DNA of 64,000 nt from Halichoerus grypus (taxonomy: Eukaryota; Chordata; Mammalia; Carnivora; Phocidae). Location: assembly GCF_964656455.1 (NCBI RefSeq), contig NC_135717.1:141312308-141376307 (forward strand), written 5' to 3'. Under the pieces are notes generated by a model that worked only from the letters and a program-made list of their open reading frames with translations, searched no databases and was not told the DNA's origin. Shown one piece after another: positions 13,015 through 23,813 of the stretch. The position numbers and the translations under genes are program-made. Each line of letters begins with the position of its first letter. The first letter of the stretch is position 1.

Positions 13015-13205
13015 AAAAATCCGAGCTCTGGAATAAGAATTCCCAAGTTTGAATTCTGGCCCTGACACTTCCTACCTTGCCTGTCTATACCTTCGTTTCC
13101 TTATCTGTAAAATGATAAGGGTATTGTTACCTACTTTACAGAGTTCTTGGGAGGAATAAATGAAATGATCTGTATAAAATTCCTTAGCACAGTTTCTACT
13201 GCATG
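13015..13205 (+). repeat. MIR SINE
   Basis: It has typical MIR order: gagctctggaataagaattcccaagtttgaattctggccctgacactt, then cgtttccttatctgtaaaatgataa, then gaggaataaatgaaatgatctgtataaa. It sits within 65 bases upstream of OTOGL exon 6. Confidence 0.8.
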
Positions 13206-13266
13206 GAAATTCCATACAGGATGGATACCATTCCACTAATGGAAAGGATATCTTCATTTCTAACAG

Positions 13267-13343
13267 GTCCAGAAATGATTACTCCGTCAGACTTCACTGT
13301 ATTGGAAATGCTAACGCCAACAAGGACAGGTTTGGAATGCGAG
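13267..13343 (+). CDS. OTOGL: OTOGL exon 6 of window: Thr/Pro linker ending in LECE
   Basis: The acceptor is cattctaacag-type and the donor is GAG|gtatgg. It encodes residues 230-254 (PEMITPSDFTVLEMLTPTRT then GLECE), with Gly 229 split. A GT 14 bases earlier (13330) would leave phase 1 and break the frame with exon 7, so the 13343 donor is chosen because exon 7 starts in phase 0. Confidence 0.92.
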
Positions 13344-13610
13344 GTATGGCTGGGTAATCTATTCCTACTTGCATTTCCTTAGACCATCTGTTCAAGTTTC
13401 TGTATCACTATCCAAGTGCTATTAAACTTCTTTTTCTATGCTCTCTGATCTATCTTTGCCAAAAGATAATAAGAAATATGCATTAAATTTAGCAATTTTT
13501 TGTGCCCTCTCAGAGGCATAAATACAATTGTATTTTCTTACCTGGTTTAGATATGTCCTACTAATTAGATTCTGGTATTACACTAGGAAAAACAAAATTC
13601 AAATGAGGTC

Positions 13611-13629
13611 TTTTTTTTCCCTTGAGATT

Positions 13630-13672
<43 letters not shown>

Positions 13673-13863
13673 TTTGAGGGTGGGGGAGAGAGCACACAAG
13701 CAGGGGTGAGGAGCAGAGGGAGAAGGAGAGAGGGAAAGGGAGAGAGGGAGAAGCAGATTTCCCACTGAGCAGGGAACCCGATGCGGGGCTCAATCCCAGG
13801 ACCCTGGGGTCATGACCTGAGCCAAAGGCAGAAGCTTAACTGACTGAACCACCCAGGCGCCCC
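13611..13863 (-). mobile_element. CAN-SINE with 12-bp target duplication, antisense
   Basis: The flanks are tcaaatgaggtc (13599-13610) and tcaaatgtggtc (13864-13875), a target-site duplication with one mismatch. The tail side is an expanded TTTA run (about 13,629-13,675). The AG-rich body and head complement ccacccaggcgcccc are intact. Confidence 0.95.
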
Positions 13864-13929
13864 TCAAATGTGGTCTTAAGTGTGATTCTTCAATAAAAAT
13901 TTAACTGATGTGGGCTTCTCTGTAAGGCA

Positions 13930-15120
13930 GGCATTCAAAAATATTTATTAAGTAGCTATTATATGCCAGGCACTATGCCAGATAACAAAGATACATTGGC
14001 AAGCAAAAAAAGGTAAGCTCATTGGACCGCAGACCTTGTAATTGTCTTAGCTGAGACTTGAACTTAGTTATCTTCTTACTTCAAATGTGCCACTTGTTTG
14101 ATAAGCCAACTGTTCGTTCCACCAATATTTATTTAACACCATTTTTGGCCCGGCACTATCCAAATACTATAGATAAAACAATATAAAAGCAAGCAAAAAT
14201 TCATGCCTTTATGGAGTTTATATTCTATTGGAGGCTCTAAGATAGCCAGTAAGCAAAATAAGTTACTAAGTTATATAAAATGTTAGAAGGTGCTGCTCAG
14301 GAAAAAATAAGTCTATTTTCAATGACATGCTCAGAAAAGCCTCATGGATAAAGTTACTTTAGAGTAAAAGATCTGAAGAAGTTCAGAAATGGAGCCATGC
14401 AGAGAACCAGGGCAGCGGGAATAGCTGTGGGAACCAGGAACCAGGGTTCCAGGCAGAAGGACCAGCAAGTGCAAAGGCCCAGAGGTAAAAATGTACCTGA
14501 CATTTTAAAAGAATAATAAGGAGGCCATTAAATAAGTAATCAATAAGATAAGAAATAAATGAGATTATTTAAAGCCTTGTAGATGATTATAAAGACTGTG
14601 GCTTTTATTTTTAAAAGACATAGGAAGACATTGGATATTTTTGAGCAGAGAAATTATATGATCTGATTTGTTTTAGGATCATTTTAGCTGCTGTGTTGAC
14701 AGTAGGGTGTAAAGAGACAACAGAACCAGTTAGGAGGCTATTGTGGGAATTTAGGCAGAGATGATGGTGGCACGGACCAGGGGATAGCAGTGAGAATGGT
14801 GAGAAATGCCTGGTTTCAGGGTGTATTTTGAATATAGAGGGCCCAGAATTTGCTGAAAGATTAGATGTGGGGTGTGAGTGAAACAGGCATCAAAGATTCT
14901 AAGATCTTTGCCTTGAGCAATTAAAGGATAAAGTTGGCATTAATCAGGATTGGGAAATTGTGGGAAGTGAAGGTCAGGGGTGGGTGTCATCAAGGGTTCT
15001 GGTTTGTCATGTAAAGACTGAGATTGCTCTTAGACATCAAAAAGCTGCAGGTGTACAGATCTGGTCGACATAAAAAGAGCTTAGAGCAGAGGTCAAGGTG
15101 AATTAAATTTTGGGAATTCT
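13930..15120 (+). repeat. L2-type LINE fragments
   Basis: Two starts of the kind aaatatttattaagtagctattatatgccaggcact (13,940s) and ccaccaatatttatttaac (14,120s) are followed by caagtgcaaaggcccagaggtaaaa, agccttgtagatgattataaag and atgatctgatttgttttaggatcattttagctgctgtg. All are L2-associated 3' motifs. Boundaries are approximate. Confidence 0.65.
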
Positions 15121-16063
15121 CAGTGATGGGATGAAATCACACAGGGAGTGAGAACAGATGGAGAAGAGAGGAAGGAGGAAGACATGAAGGCAAACAAGCA
15201 AAGGATAGTGAAATAGGAGAAAATGGAAGAGATTGTAGGTGGTCTAGAAGCCAGGGAAAGAAAACATTAAGGAAGCTGGAGTACTATGCTATCCTAAATA
15301 TGTTAGTAAGTCGATAAGATGAGGTATGAAAACTCATTGTTGGGTTTGGCAATGTAGAGTTCATTGGTGACCTTGTTAAAAAAGTTTCAGTAGAGGGGCC
15401 CCCTCAGAGGGCTGTTGTTGTGGGAGTGAAATGTGTTAATTAGAATAATATCTTGAACATAATATGTGACATAAATGTTTGATCATTGTTATACTTATTA
15501 CCATAATTTAAATACAATAACATTTATAAATTTTGAAAAATCTACCACTGATTTTTATTTGTTTATCTAGAAGTCAGTGAGCTATATATAAAAATTAATT
15601 TATAATGATTTTATCCAGGTGCTGTTAAGCTGATCTCACATATGAATGTTTAATGAAATATTTATAGTATTAAGTAGCAGTTTTTTTAAACTGACATTAA
15701 CAGAAGTTATAATGACATACGAGCTTCACAGCACATACGAAAGCTTGGCCTGTACTGTATAGGTCTGTTTGCAAATAGGAACGAACACAATTTAGAACAA
15801 GATTTCAATTTGCTCAGATGTCTGAGTCTATGGACAATTCTGGTTTCAAATCAGTATTAAGATAAAGCTTAACTTAAGTTCAAACTGAGTATTTTAGAGA
15901 GAATACATCAACAAAAATGGTAGTGAAATTTAAATTATCTTTCAAAAGCTTTCGTATTTAGGAAATGTATACTATGGGCAATGTGAATGGGGAATTAAAA
16001 AATTAATTGAAAACATTTGTTGAAAACGGAAAAAAGAAAACTAATTTTCTTTTTTATTAACAG

Positions 16064-16241
16064 CCTCAACAATTTGATCCTGTTTATAATTGTAGCCAAT
16101 ATATATGCCTTAATATGGAGTGGCAGTTTTACAACTGGTCTCTTAATTGCCCAAAGGCCTTGGAAATGCCTGACTGTGGTTTCCGGGGAAGGCCCGTGCA
16201 AGTGAACAGCGATATCTGCTGCCCTGAGTGGGAATGTCCTT
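16064..16241 (+). CDS. OTOGL: OTOGL exon 7 of window: Cys-rich unit before VWD
   Basis: The acceptor is tttttattaacag and the donor is T|gtaagt. It encodes residues 255-313, with 314 (Cys) split. It contains YNCSQYICLNMEWQFYNWSL and NSDICCPEWECP, giving two sequons (NCS, NWS) and the CCP..EC signature of a VWC-like unit. This leads into the VWD domain that starts in the next exon. Confidence 0.95.
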
Positions 16242-16521
16242 GTAAGTTTGCATTTCTTACATGGCAGGCAGTTTTCCAATTGGGTAGAGACTGTTATTTT
16301 TTTTTTTTTTTTTAAGCTGATCACCTCACTCATCACACCAAAGTTATTGCTGAACTTTCTTCATTTAATTTATGATTTTATTTCCCAATATATAACTTTT
16401 AGAGTTGCTGCTTGTCAAATATAATAACACTAATTTGAAAGTTTGGTTTTTTTTAAGAAGCAATCATTACTACAAATACAAATAGTTAATAGACCAAATC
16501 CACTCTCTACCATTTTTTTAG

Positions 16522-16664
16522 GTCGGTGTTCCATGTTGTCAGAACTGAGCATTATTACGTTTGATGGAAACAATGCAGCATTGTATAGTATGGCTTCTTA
16601 TATCTTAGTAAGAATTCCTGGGGAAATTATAGTTGCTCACATTGAAAAATGTTCCATGAATCAG
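16522..16664 (+). CDS. OTOGL: OTOGL exon 8 of window: start of VWD domain
   Basis: The acceptor is attttttttag and the donor is CAG|gtaggt. It encodes residues 315-361. RCSMLSELSIITFDGNN matches the opening of VWD domains (C...GD...TFDG), followed by a beta-rich stretch SMASYILVRIPGEIIVAHIE and a Cys. The usual acidic GD before the TFDG motif is replaced by LS.IITFDGN. Confidence 0.95.
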
Positions 16665-16902
16665 GTAGGTCATAATCCATTCTCGTGTCATTTCTTCATA
16701 AATCTATAGCTGAAGTACACTGCGACATTAGATATTCTCAGAGCAAGAAAGGGCTCACGAACTCACTGAGATTTATCTTCTAGTACTTAAAAAATGTTTC
16801 ATGTGAACATATTTAGAGGCATGTAATATTAATTTGAATAATGTTTTTTAAGAAGTCAAGTAATATATTTTTTAAAGTGTTCTTTATACATTTTTTTTTC
16901 AG
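16665..16902 (+). other. OTOGL: Short OTOGL intron
   Basis: 238 bases with a strong polypyrimidine tract (tttttttttc) just before the 24-nt microexon. Confidence 0.8.
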
Positions 16903-16926
16903 AATGGAAATACACTTAAAAAGCTA
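16903..16926 (+). CDS. OTOGL: OTOGL exon 9 of window: 24-nt microexon in the VWD domain
   Basis: The acceptor is tttttttttcag and the donor is CTA|gtgagt. It encodes exactly eight residues, NGNTLKKL (362-369), in phase 0 on both sides, and lies between introns of 238 and 92 bases. Skipping it would keep the frame. It is placed between two VWD beta-strand regions and adds a potential sequon only if the preceding Gln-Asn context is used (NGN is not a sequon). Confidence 0.88.
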
Positions 16927-17018
16927 GTGAGTATTTGCAAAGTGTTTCATAAATTCCTTCTCTTCATTGCTAAAGTTTTGTTTAACTCCATAAAGTTTTA
17001 ATGTTTTTTCAAATTCAG

Positions 17019-17111
17019 GCATCCTCTGGAAGAATGTATGGACTTTGTTTTAAGAAGTTAAACTTGACAACACCTATACATAAAATACTTGTTAATCGGG
17101 CAGCAAGAAAG
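17019..17111 (+). CDS. OTOGL: OTOGL exon 10 of window: VWD domain, middle
   Basis: The acceptor is tcaaattcag and the donor is AAG|gtaaga. It encodes residues 370-400, ASSGRMYGLCFKKLNLTTPI and onward to NRAARK, phase 0 on both sides. NLT is a sequon. The exon is 93 nt and also skippable in frame. Confidence 0.93.
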
Positions 17112-18089
17112 GTAAGAGCACAAAGTTAAAAGACACCCTCACGTTAGAGAAAATTAAGAAATTACATTAAACACAATTATTTCCAAAAACAGGGAAAATT
17201 AAACATATCAGTGGAGTTTCATTGTTATTGTGTTTCATCATTCTTTTCATGGACAGTAAAAAATTGTTTCTTAATATTATATTTCTCCTTCCACAATGTA
17301 CCAAGTGTTGCAAATATTTCTCCCCTTGTGAGGTTAACTATAACAGCCATGTCAAAGACATGAAATCCCTCTTGGGTAATGTGAGTGCCCAAGTTCCAAG
17401 GTTAACATTAGTGTTTTAAATTAGACAAAGTAGAAATGATGTATAAAGAGAGGGATCACAAGGTTGAAAAATGTAGTAGTTAAGAATACCAGAATGCAGA
17501 CCCCCAAGAGAAAAATAGTTTTGAAGTGCTGATGATGTTAAATTTTCAGTGAATACGTGATAGTGAAAATAAGAAAAAATGACGAAATATTAACAATTGA
17601 AATAAACTGAAGAAGGGGAATGTTTTATAAAAAGATTGAAAAAAGCCATTTGGTTTTATAGGAAAAAACCTTTATCCCAAGGAATATGTATTTACTGGAG
17701 AAGGGTGAGTTATAAGCTGGGTATTTCACTTATATGGCTCTCTCAAAAATGTAAGAAAATAATGTGTAAAGATTTTGCTAAAATGACTGAGCTGTTACAT
17801 GCTTTCTAGAAATAATTCTATCTTTTTTAGCACAGGCCAAACATTCTAGACTGGAAACAATATTAAAATGAGCCTAAAAAATAGTAAGGTGTTAGAAAGC
17901 TTAATTTTAAGTAAAGCAAAATATATGAATGGGGAAATTATTTGGATGATAGCACTTGTGTATACCTTTGATTTGATCAGGTTGATACATTAACAGGAAG
18001 TGGGTGGGAAATAAATTTAAACACACATCTGGTCAGTGCTATTAGTGAGCATTTGAGCCAAAGGGCTTAGTTTTGGCTTCAACTGAATT

Positions 18090-18179
18090 CATCTCTGGTC
18101 ATGTATTCAGTTAAAAACTAATTCTTTAAGAATCCATCTCTGATCATGTATTCAGTTAAAAACTAATTCTTTAAGAATC
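18090..18179 (+). repeat. 45-bp tandem direct duplication
   Basis: Two adjacent 45-bp copies (18090-18134 and 18135-18179) start catctctg and end tttaagaatc. They differ at one base (catctctgGtc versus catctctgAtc). This looks like a recent simple duplication. Confidence 0.9.
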
Positions 18180-18544
18180 ATTTAGTGAGAGTTCACGTGA
18201 TAAAACACAAGGTCCTGGTCTCAAGTAACTTGTAGCTGTATGTGAGGTGCTTAAATGCAATTGTCTGCCAATTAGAAAGCAATAGGAGGTATAGTGATAG
18301 AGTTTGACTAATATATCACAGAAGCAGGTCACTTAATGAAGTTTATAGGAAGGTCAAATAGGTATTTTTGGAGGAGGTGACACCTAAGAGAAATGTTAAA
18401 GAAAGCGGAAATTAACCAGGCAGGAGTAAGGCTATTTTAGCCTACAGATGGCAATATGAGGAAGATATAAAGATGAGAAATCGGATGGTTGGTGAGACAT
18501 GACCGACAAAGTTACTGCTGGTTCCATGTCTTTGTCATTATTTA

Positions 18545-18725
18545 AAACAGGGTTTTTCTAAATATAATCCTCGGATTGCCTATATTTGTATTACCAAGAG
18601 TACGTGCTAAAAATACAGAGTCTAGAATCCCTTCCAAATCTAGGAAATAGAATTGCTGGGAAACTTAGTCTTTACCAAGCTTGACAGATGATTGTGAGGA
18701 ACATTATAATTGAACACTGATTTAG
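18545..18725. repeat. hAT-Charlie-type MER fragment (tentative)
   Basis: Phrases such as aaaatacagagtctagaatccc, ctgggaaacttagtctttaccaagcttgacagatgattgtgagg and ttgaacactgattt recall the non-autonomous MER5/MER20 class of DNA transposons. It is highly diverged. Confidence 0.4.
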
Positions 18726-19091
18726 AAGATCAAAGAAAGGACCCAGATTAAGGAAAATATCCTGAAAATAACTTTATTATCTTAAGTTCATATTAGTAGA
18801 TAATGGTGTAATCAACATGTATTGCAGGAAACAGAAAAGCATACATAACACAGAAGAAAGTTAAGTTTTGAAGAAAATAAGGGGCAACAAGTTGGACAGC
18901 AAATACTGAATATAGCAAGATACAATAAAGGAATAATAAAGGAACTAGAAGTTGTGAGAAGCTGTGGCAGCAGCAGAGAAATAAATTTTTATATTCAACA
19001 AGAAGAAATGGAATCATCTGAATTCTACTTTTAATGAGTGTATATTGAGACATATTTTTCTAACAGTTGTAAATTCACTGTGTTATTTTAG

Positions 19092-19281
19092 GTAGAAGTG
19101 GATTCTGTCGTTGTGCCTCTGCCATTTTCAAGTCAAGAACTGTCCATAGAAGATTCTGGTTCCATGTATATGATTACGACTCCAGCTGGACTAGTCATAA
19201 AGTGGGCTCACCTTACAGGGATCATAGACATTCATTTTGGCTTTCGATTTAACTTGTCATCTTACACAGAAGGACTCTGCG
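19092..19281 (+). CDS. OTOGL: OTOGL exon 11 of window: VWD domain, second half
   Basis: The acceptor is gttattttag and the donor is G|gtgagc. It encodes residues 401-463, with Gly 464 split. It has beta-rich VWD text (MYMITTPAGLVIKWAHLTGI, IDIHFGFRFNLSSYTEGLC). VWD domains normally read CGLCG before the split; here the first Cys is Glu (EGLCG). NLS is a sequon. Confidence 0.95.
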
Positions 19282-21983
19282 GTGAGCATTGCTCTTCAAA
19301 TCTTAATTTCTTCTAATTTTTTTTTCTCACATTACACTGTTTTGGCCCTGATGCCCCCTTTTCATATTTGAGGTGTGATGTTAACTTTTAGTTCCCCATG
19401 TGAATACTATTTCATTTTAATAAATGGGCTAAGGAGCAAGAAATAACAGTTCAATTTGCATATTTTATGGAAACATAATGTTTACTACTACTATTGCGAT
19501 ACTGTTTATATTACTGCTATATTCTCTATACATCCTACTATATTCATCTTTATTAATCATTAATGAAGTGCCATTATTTTATATACTTGAACTTATTCAA
19601 TTCTAACAATAACCCTCATAAGTTGGTATTAATTTATAAGTGAGAAATATGAGTTACAGAAAGATTAAAGGCTTAAATAAGTTTGTTTCTTCCTTACAAT
19701 GTTAAAATTTGGAATAGGGGAAAATTTAGTTGCTTAAGCCACCTTGAAAGTTACATACAGGGAACACAATGTTCTCAATATTTGTCCTGGTTTTGTTATA
19801 AAATGTAATGCCTAGGTGTATCTTTACACCTAGGTTAATATTACACCATGTTACATAGACACATAAAGAGTTATAAGCCAAAGGAAACAAATCAGAAATA
19901 CCTCTAGGTACACAACACAATAAAAAATTATAATACTGGCTTTGATGTCTGATGGAGACTGTTCTTTTTGTAGCTCTGTACTCTGAAGTGAACATCAGTT
20001 TCCTCATCTTTAAAATGGGAATAGCAACATTTTCCCTTCAAGATTGTTTTTAGGGTTGAATGTGAAAGTTAATGTCAAACACTTAACACATTGCTTAATA
20101 CACATGATCAATAAATGTTAGCTTAGTAAAATATATCTACTTTAATCTCACCGAACATTAATTGAGTAAAAGTTTATGGATCACCTTCTGAGTGTTTAGA
20201 CTCAGTGCCTGATGCTGGCAACAAAAACAAATAAGACTAAGTCCTTTCCTTCAACAAATTACAAAAAACACCCAGATTTCTTCCTTAAAGCATTTAGTGC
20301 AAAGTTTGGCTAAAAAGGTTTAGGTATTTCCTTGCCTATTTATGGTACGCTAAACGTAGCACAAAGTTCTATGGGGACTGAAGGTTATCACTGTGGAAAA
20401 AGTTATTTTTGAGTCCGTGTAGTATTGATTATATATAATAAATCAATAGTTATTATTGAGTAATACTCAAGAGACTTTAAGAATGCATATTTTCTCTGAT
20501 GATTTATCATTTCTGCATGCTATGATTTCTGTTTGATCTTGTGAATTTTTTTCCTTCACTTATTGTCAGCTCATGCTTTTACAGACACACTCTGCTAACT
20601 GGATTCTTAAGTAATCACTGTAGAGAAGGGGGTAGGATCACCTTTTTGCTAACCGAGGGTCACCCCCTAAAGTTCATAACCTCCATAGTGGGTGAAGAAT
20701 GGTTTTGGTTTAAGGGAAATCTAGGTACTGTCACGTCTGAAGAAGTTGCAGTGAGCAAGAGTATGACCTAAATTGAGCATGGACACCAGAATGGGAGGTC
20801 TGCATGAATACCTTGTTCTCCACGGCACTGTGAAGTTTACAGGGCTGGTGGCTGGAGTTGCAATAAAACCAATTTTCTATTAGCAATTACCTTTTTCCAG
20901 GGAAGTTTAGACTTAAAAAATAGTAGCTGCTTGACAGTATAGTTCACTTCACTAGAGTTTTGTTTTTTATTTATTTTTGCATTGCCTTCAGTCCTTTGTA
21001 TATTTACAAAGACAAAGCAATGATGGTAGCAGCAACCTTTATGATCTTAATATGCCTACTTGAGGATTAAGATTTAATACTTGAAAAAAAATGTTCAAAT
21101 TCTATCTTTTATAGCTGGAGGCTTGGGTATTAAGAAAAAAGATGTCTTAAGGTAGGGTAGGATTCAGATCAAGTATGTTCTGGGTTCTGGGCTATTTCTC
21201 TGCAGTTCCCTTGGCTCTGCACTCCACTGCATGAAGAGTAAGATCTGTCCCCAGTCTGGCCTTCCTCAGGAAGCTGGAGGTTTTAGCAGGTCAAAGCATG
21301 ATAACCATCAATAAGCCACGTCATCCTAAGGAAGGAAGATTGTCTATGTCTTAGAATTCCCAGATCAAATCCTGTTTGGTTGTGGTTGTCCAAATGTTGA
21401 ATGTATCCATGTATCTAGGTGACTGTCTGACCTGACTGCTTTATTACCTGTAACAGTTGTTAATGCACGGGAGTAAGGACTACCTTTATGCCGATCATGG
21501 CCTTCTCCTATAGTGGTGATGGGGCAGGGATACTTCCTGAAGGCAGAACTTAATGTTTTCAGGCAGGGTTTTCCTGTGTGAATGGATGACTGGGAGGCAA
21601 TTACCAAATGCCCACTACTCTAAGGAATATCTTGGAAAGCTTAAGAACTACTTCTGCAATTAGGAGATAGTGGTAATAGTGAAGGAGTGTGGGAGCAGAG
21701 TCAATCTCCTCTTTCTTCATTTTCTAACATCTTTTCACATTTCTTGACTTCTAGGATTGTAGTCTCTTTCTTATCTGGTTAAGACAACTCTACTATTTTA
21801 TCAAAGAATCAGATACATAATTAAAAAATCCATCAACATTAAAGTGAAAGGATATACATTTGGCACCTTGTTCAGTAAATGATTTATTCATTTACAATCA
21901 GTTATTAAGATGATTTATTTCTGCTGCCTACATTTGGTTTAAGTGAAAAAATTTTTCCTTCTAAATGTCACATGTCTTTCTAG
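19282..21983 (+). other. OTOGL: OTOGL intron, mostly unassigned
   Basis: A MIR-like fragment lies at about 19,960-20,125 (cagtttcctcatctttaaaatgggaa) and an antisense MIR-like scrap at about 19,560-19,680. The rest is AT-rich and unassigned. Confidence 0.5.
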
Positions 21984-22198
21984 GAATTTGCAATGAAGAT
22001 CCAGATGATGATCTAAGGATGCAAAATGGCACAATTATTACAAATATGGAAGACATAGAATTATTTATTGAGAGCTGGGAAATTGAGAAATCATTTGAAG
22101 TCACAACAAGAAGACCTGTTAGGAATTGTACTGAGCATGATTGCAGTCACTGCATTGAGTTATTAAATAGAAGAGTTTTCGTTCCATGCCATAATAAA
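21984..22198 (+). CDS. OTOGL: OTOGL exon 12 of window: end of VWD domain
   Basis: The acceptor is gtctttctag and the donor is AAA|gtaagt. It encodes residues 465-535. ICNEDPDDDLRMQNGT continues GLCG as GLCGICN, the closing VWD motif with its acidic stretch. Sequons are NGT and NCT. The end (NCTEHDCSHCIELLNRRVFV, PCHNK) leads into the C8 domain. Confidence 0.95.
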
Positions 22199-23400
22199 GT
22201 AAGTTAAGGGCAACCATAAATAAGAACTGTCACGTTGGACATGTTGAGAGTAAAGCCAATAAATTCTTGTTCTTGCCCGGATGTTCTCCTACTGAGAATA
22301 GTTTAGCCCCAAACCTTCTGTCAGTGTGCTTTGGAATTCAGAATCATTTACTTTTATAGACTTAAAGAGATAAGAAGGATAATTATCTTTTTTTCTCCTA
22401 TGTTTTTTCAGAAGTATATCTACAGCTTTCAAGAAAAATGAAATTCTGTCCTATGAATAAATGCCTCTAAGAGAAAGAAATCAATATCACTTGATAACCC
22501 AGTAGAGAAACCAAGACAGTGAGGATATTATCAATTCTCTATGATCCTGGCATCTTAGGTCTCTACTTGTAATAGAGCCTGTCATATATTCAATTTAAAC
22601 ATTCTTTATTTGTCTCTAACTTTCTGACTTTATGTGACTAGTAGATATTTTAAGTAATCTCTATCATTAAAAAAAGATGCATTGTTAGGGACACAGGACA
22701 GACAAATATAGCATTTCATGACTCATTTAATGAAAAGTCTGTGAGCATGCAGCACTTACAAGGCATCGTGTTAAACTCCTGTGACCCAAAGATGAATAAG
22801 ACTCTCCCTTATTCTCCAGAGGTCTGGTGGGAAAGCAAGCTTGTGGACAGGTACATGACAATGTGCAGTCTGGAGGTATATGGGAGCCCAGATTTTCAGG
22901 AGACTTCTCATAGCTTTAGATATTTGATTCACTTAGAAGGATGAATATGCCAGGAGAGACAAGGGAGGAAGGGACACCTAGGCAGATACAACAATATGTG
23001 TAAGAACAAGTTTTGTGTAAAAGGTCATGTTAGGAAGATGTTGAAATGGTTGAGTGTAATGCATATGGAGGGGAAGAGCCTGGGAAAGAAGGTAAGGGAA
23101 TTGTCAAAGCAGGAAGAAGCTCACTGTGCAGCACCTCCCATGCTCAACTGTGGAGTGTAGACTCTGTTAATTCTCAGCCTGCCCCATGAGTTCCCTCATG
23201 GAAAGGTGAAGGATGGCGAGTCATGGGATAAAAATGGCATATCTTTTGGGAGCTTAGTTTTACTTGGAGATTTGGATGCAGATGGGTTTTAAATGTTTAC
23301 ATTTTTTTAAAAAGCAGGCCTATAAAAATGAAAAAAATAATAAATACTTTAAAACTCAGTTTAGTGTCATTTTAATGTCTTTTAAAGCATAATGATTTTT

Positions 23401-23591
23401 GGGATGCCTGGGTGGATCAGTCCGTTAAGGGTCTGCCTTCGGCTGAAGTCATGATCCCAGGGTCCTGGGATCCAGTCCCACATTAGGCTCCTTGCTCAGT
23501 GGGGAGCCTGCTTCTCCTTCTGCCTCCCACTTCCCCTGCTTGTGCTCGCTCTCTCTCTCTGACAAATAAATAAAAACAAAATCTTAAAAAA
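23401..23591 (+). mobile_element. CAN-SINE, sense, left member of a tail-to-tail pair
   Basis: The head gggatgcctgggtggatcag is at 23401, the CT-rich body ends in gctctctctctct and the A-rich tail ends about 23591. It is preceded by aaagcataatgatttt (23384-23399) and followed by the same site at 23591-23606. Confidence 0.95.
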
Positions 23592-23607
23592 AAGCATAAT
23601 GATTTTC

Positions 23608-23813
23608 TTTTTTTTTAACAATGATTTTTTTTTTTTAAGATTTTATTTATTCATTTGACACAGAGAGAGAGAGCACAAGCAGGGGCAGAGGGAGAGGGAG
23701 AAGCAGACTCCCCACTGAGCAAGGAGGCCAATGCGGGACTGGATCCCAGGACCCTGGGATCATGACCTGAGCTGAAGGCAGACGCTTAACCAACTGAGCC
23801 ACCCAGGCACCCC
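23608..23813 (-). mobile_element. CAN-SINE, antisense, right member of a tail-to-tail pair
   Basis: The T-rich tail side begins about 23608 and the head complement (gagccacccaggcacccc) ends at 23813. It is flanked by aagcataatgattttc (23592-23607) and aagcgtaatgattttc (23814-23829). The left flank is also the right target duplication of the neighbouring sense SINE. Confidence 0.95.

Larger units (their letters stand above)
10935..13266 (+). other. OTOGL: OTOGL intron with MLT1-like LTR and MIR
   Basis: It holds an MLT1-like fragment (about 12,090-12,595), a MIR (about 13,015-13,205), and L1/L2-like scraps near 11,640-11,790. No gene was seen. Confidence 0.6.
13344..16063 (+). other. OTOGL: OTOGL intron with CAN-SINE and L2 remnants
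   Basis: It carries a CAN-SINE (13,611-13,863) and a long L2-type stretch (about 13,930-15,120). The rest is AT-rich. No gene was seen. Confidence 0.6.
17112..19091 (+). other. OTOGL: OTOGL intron with a 45-bp tandem duplication and MER-type repeat
   Basis: A direct tandem duplication lies at 18,090-18,179, L2-like sequence at about 18,220-18,520 and a hAT-type MER fragment at about 18,545-18,725. No gene was seen. Confidence 0.6.
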
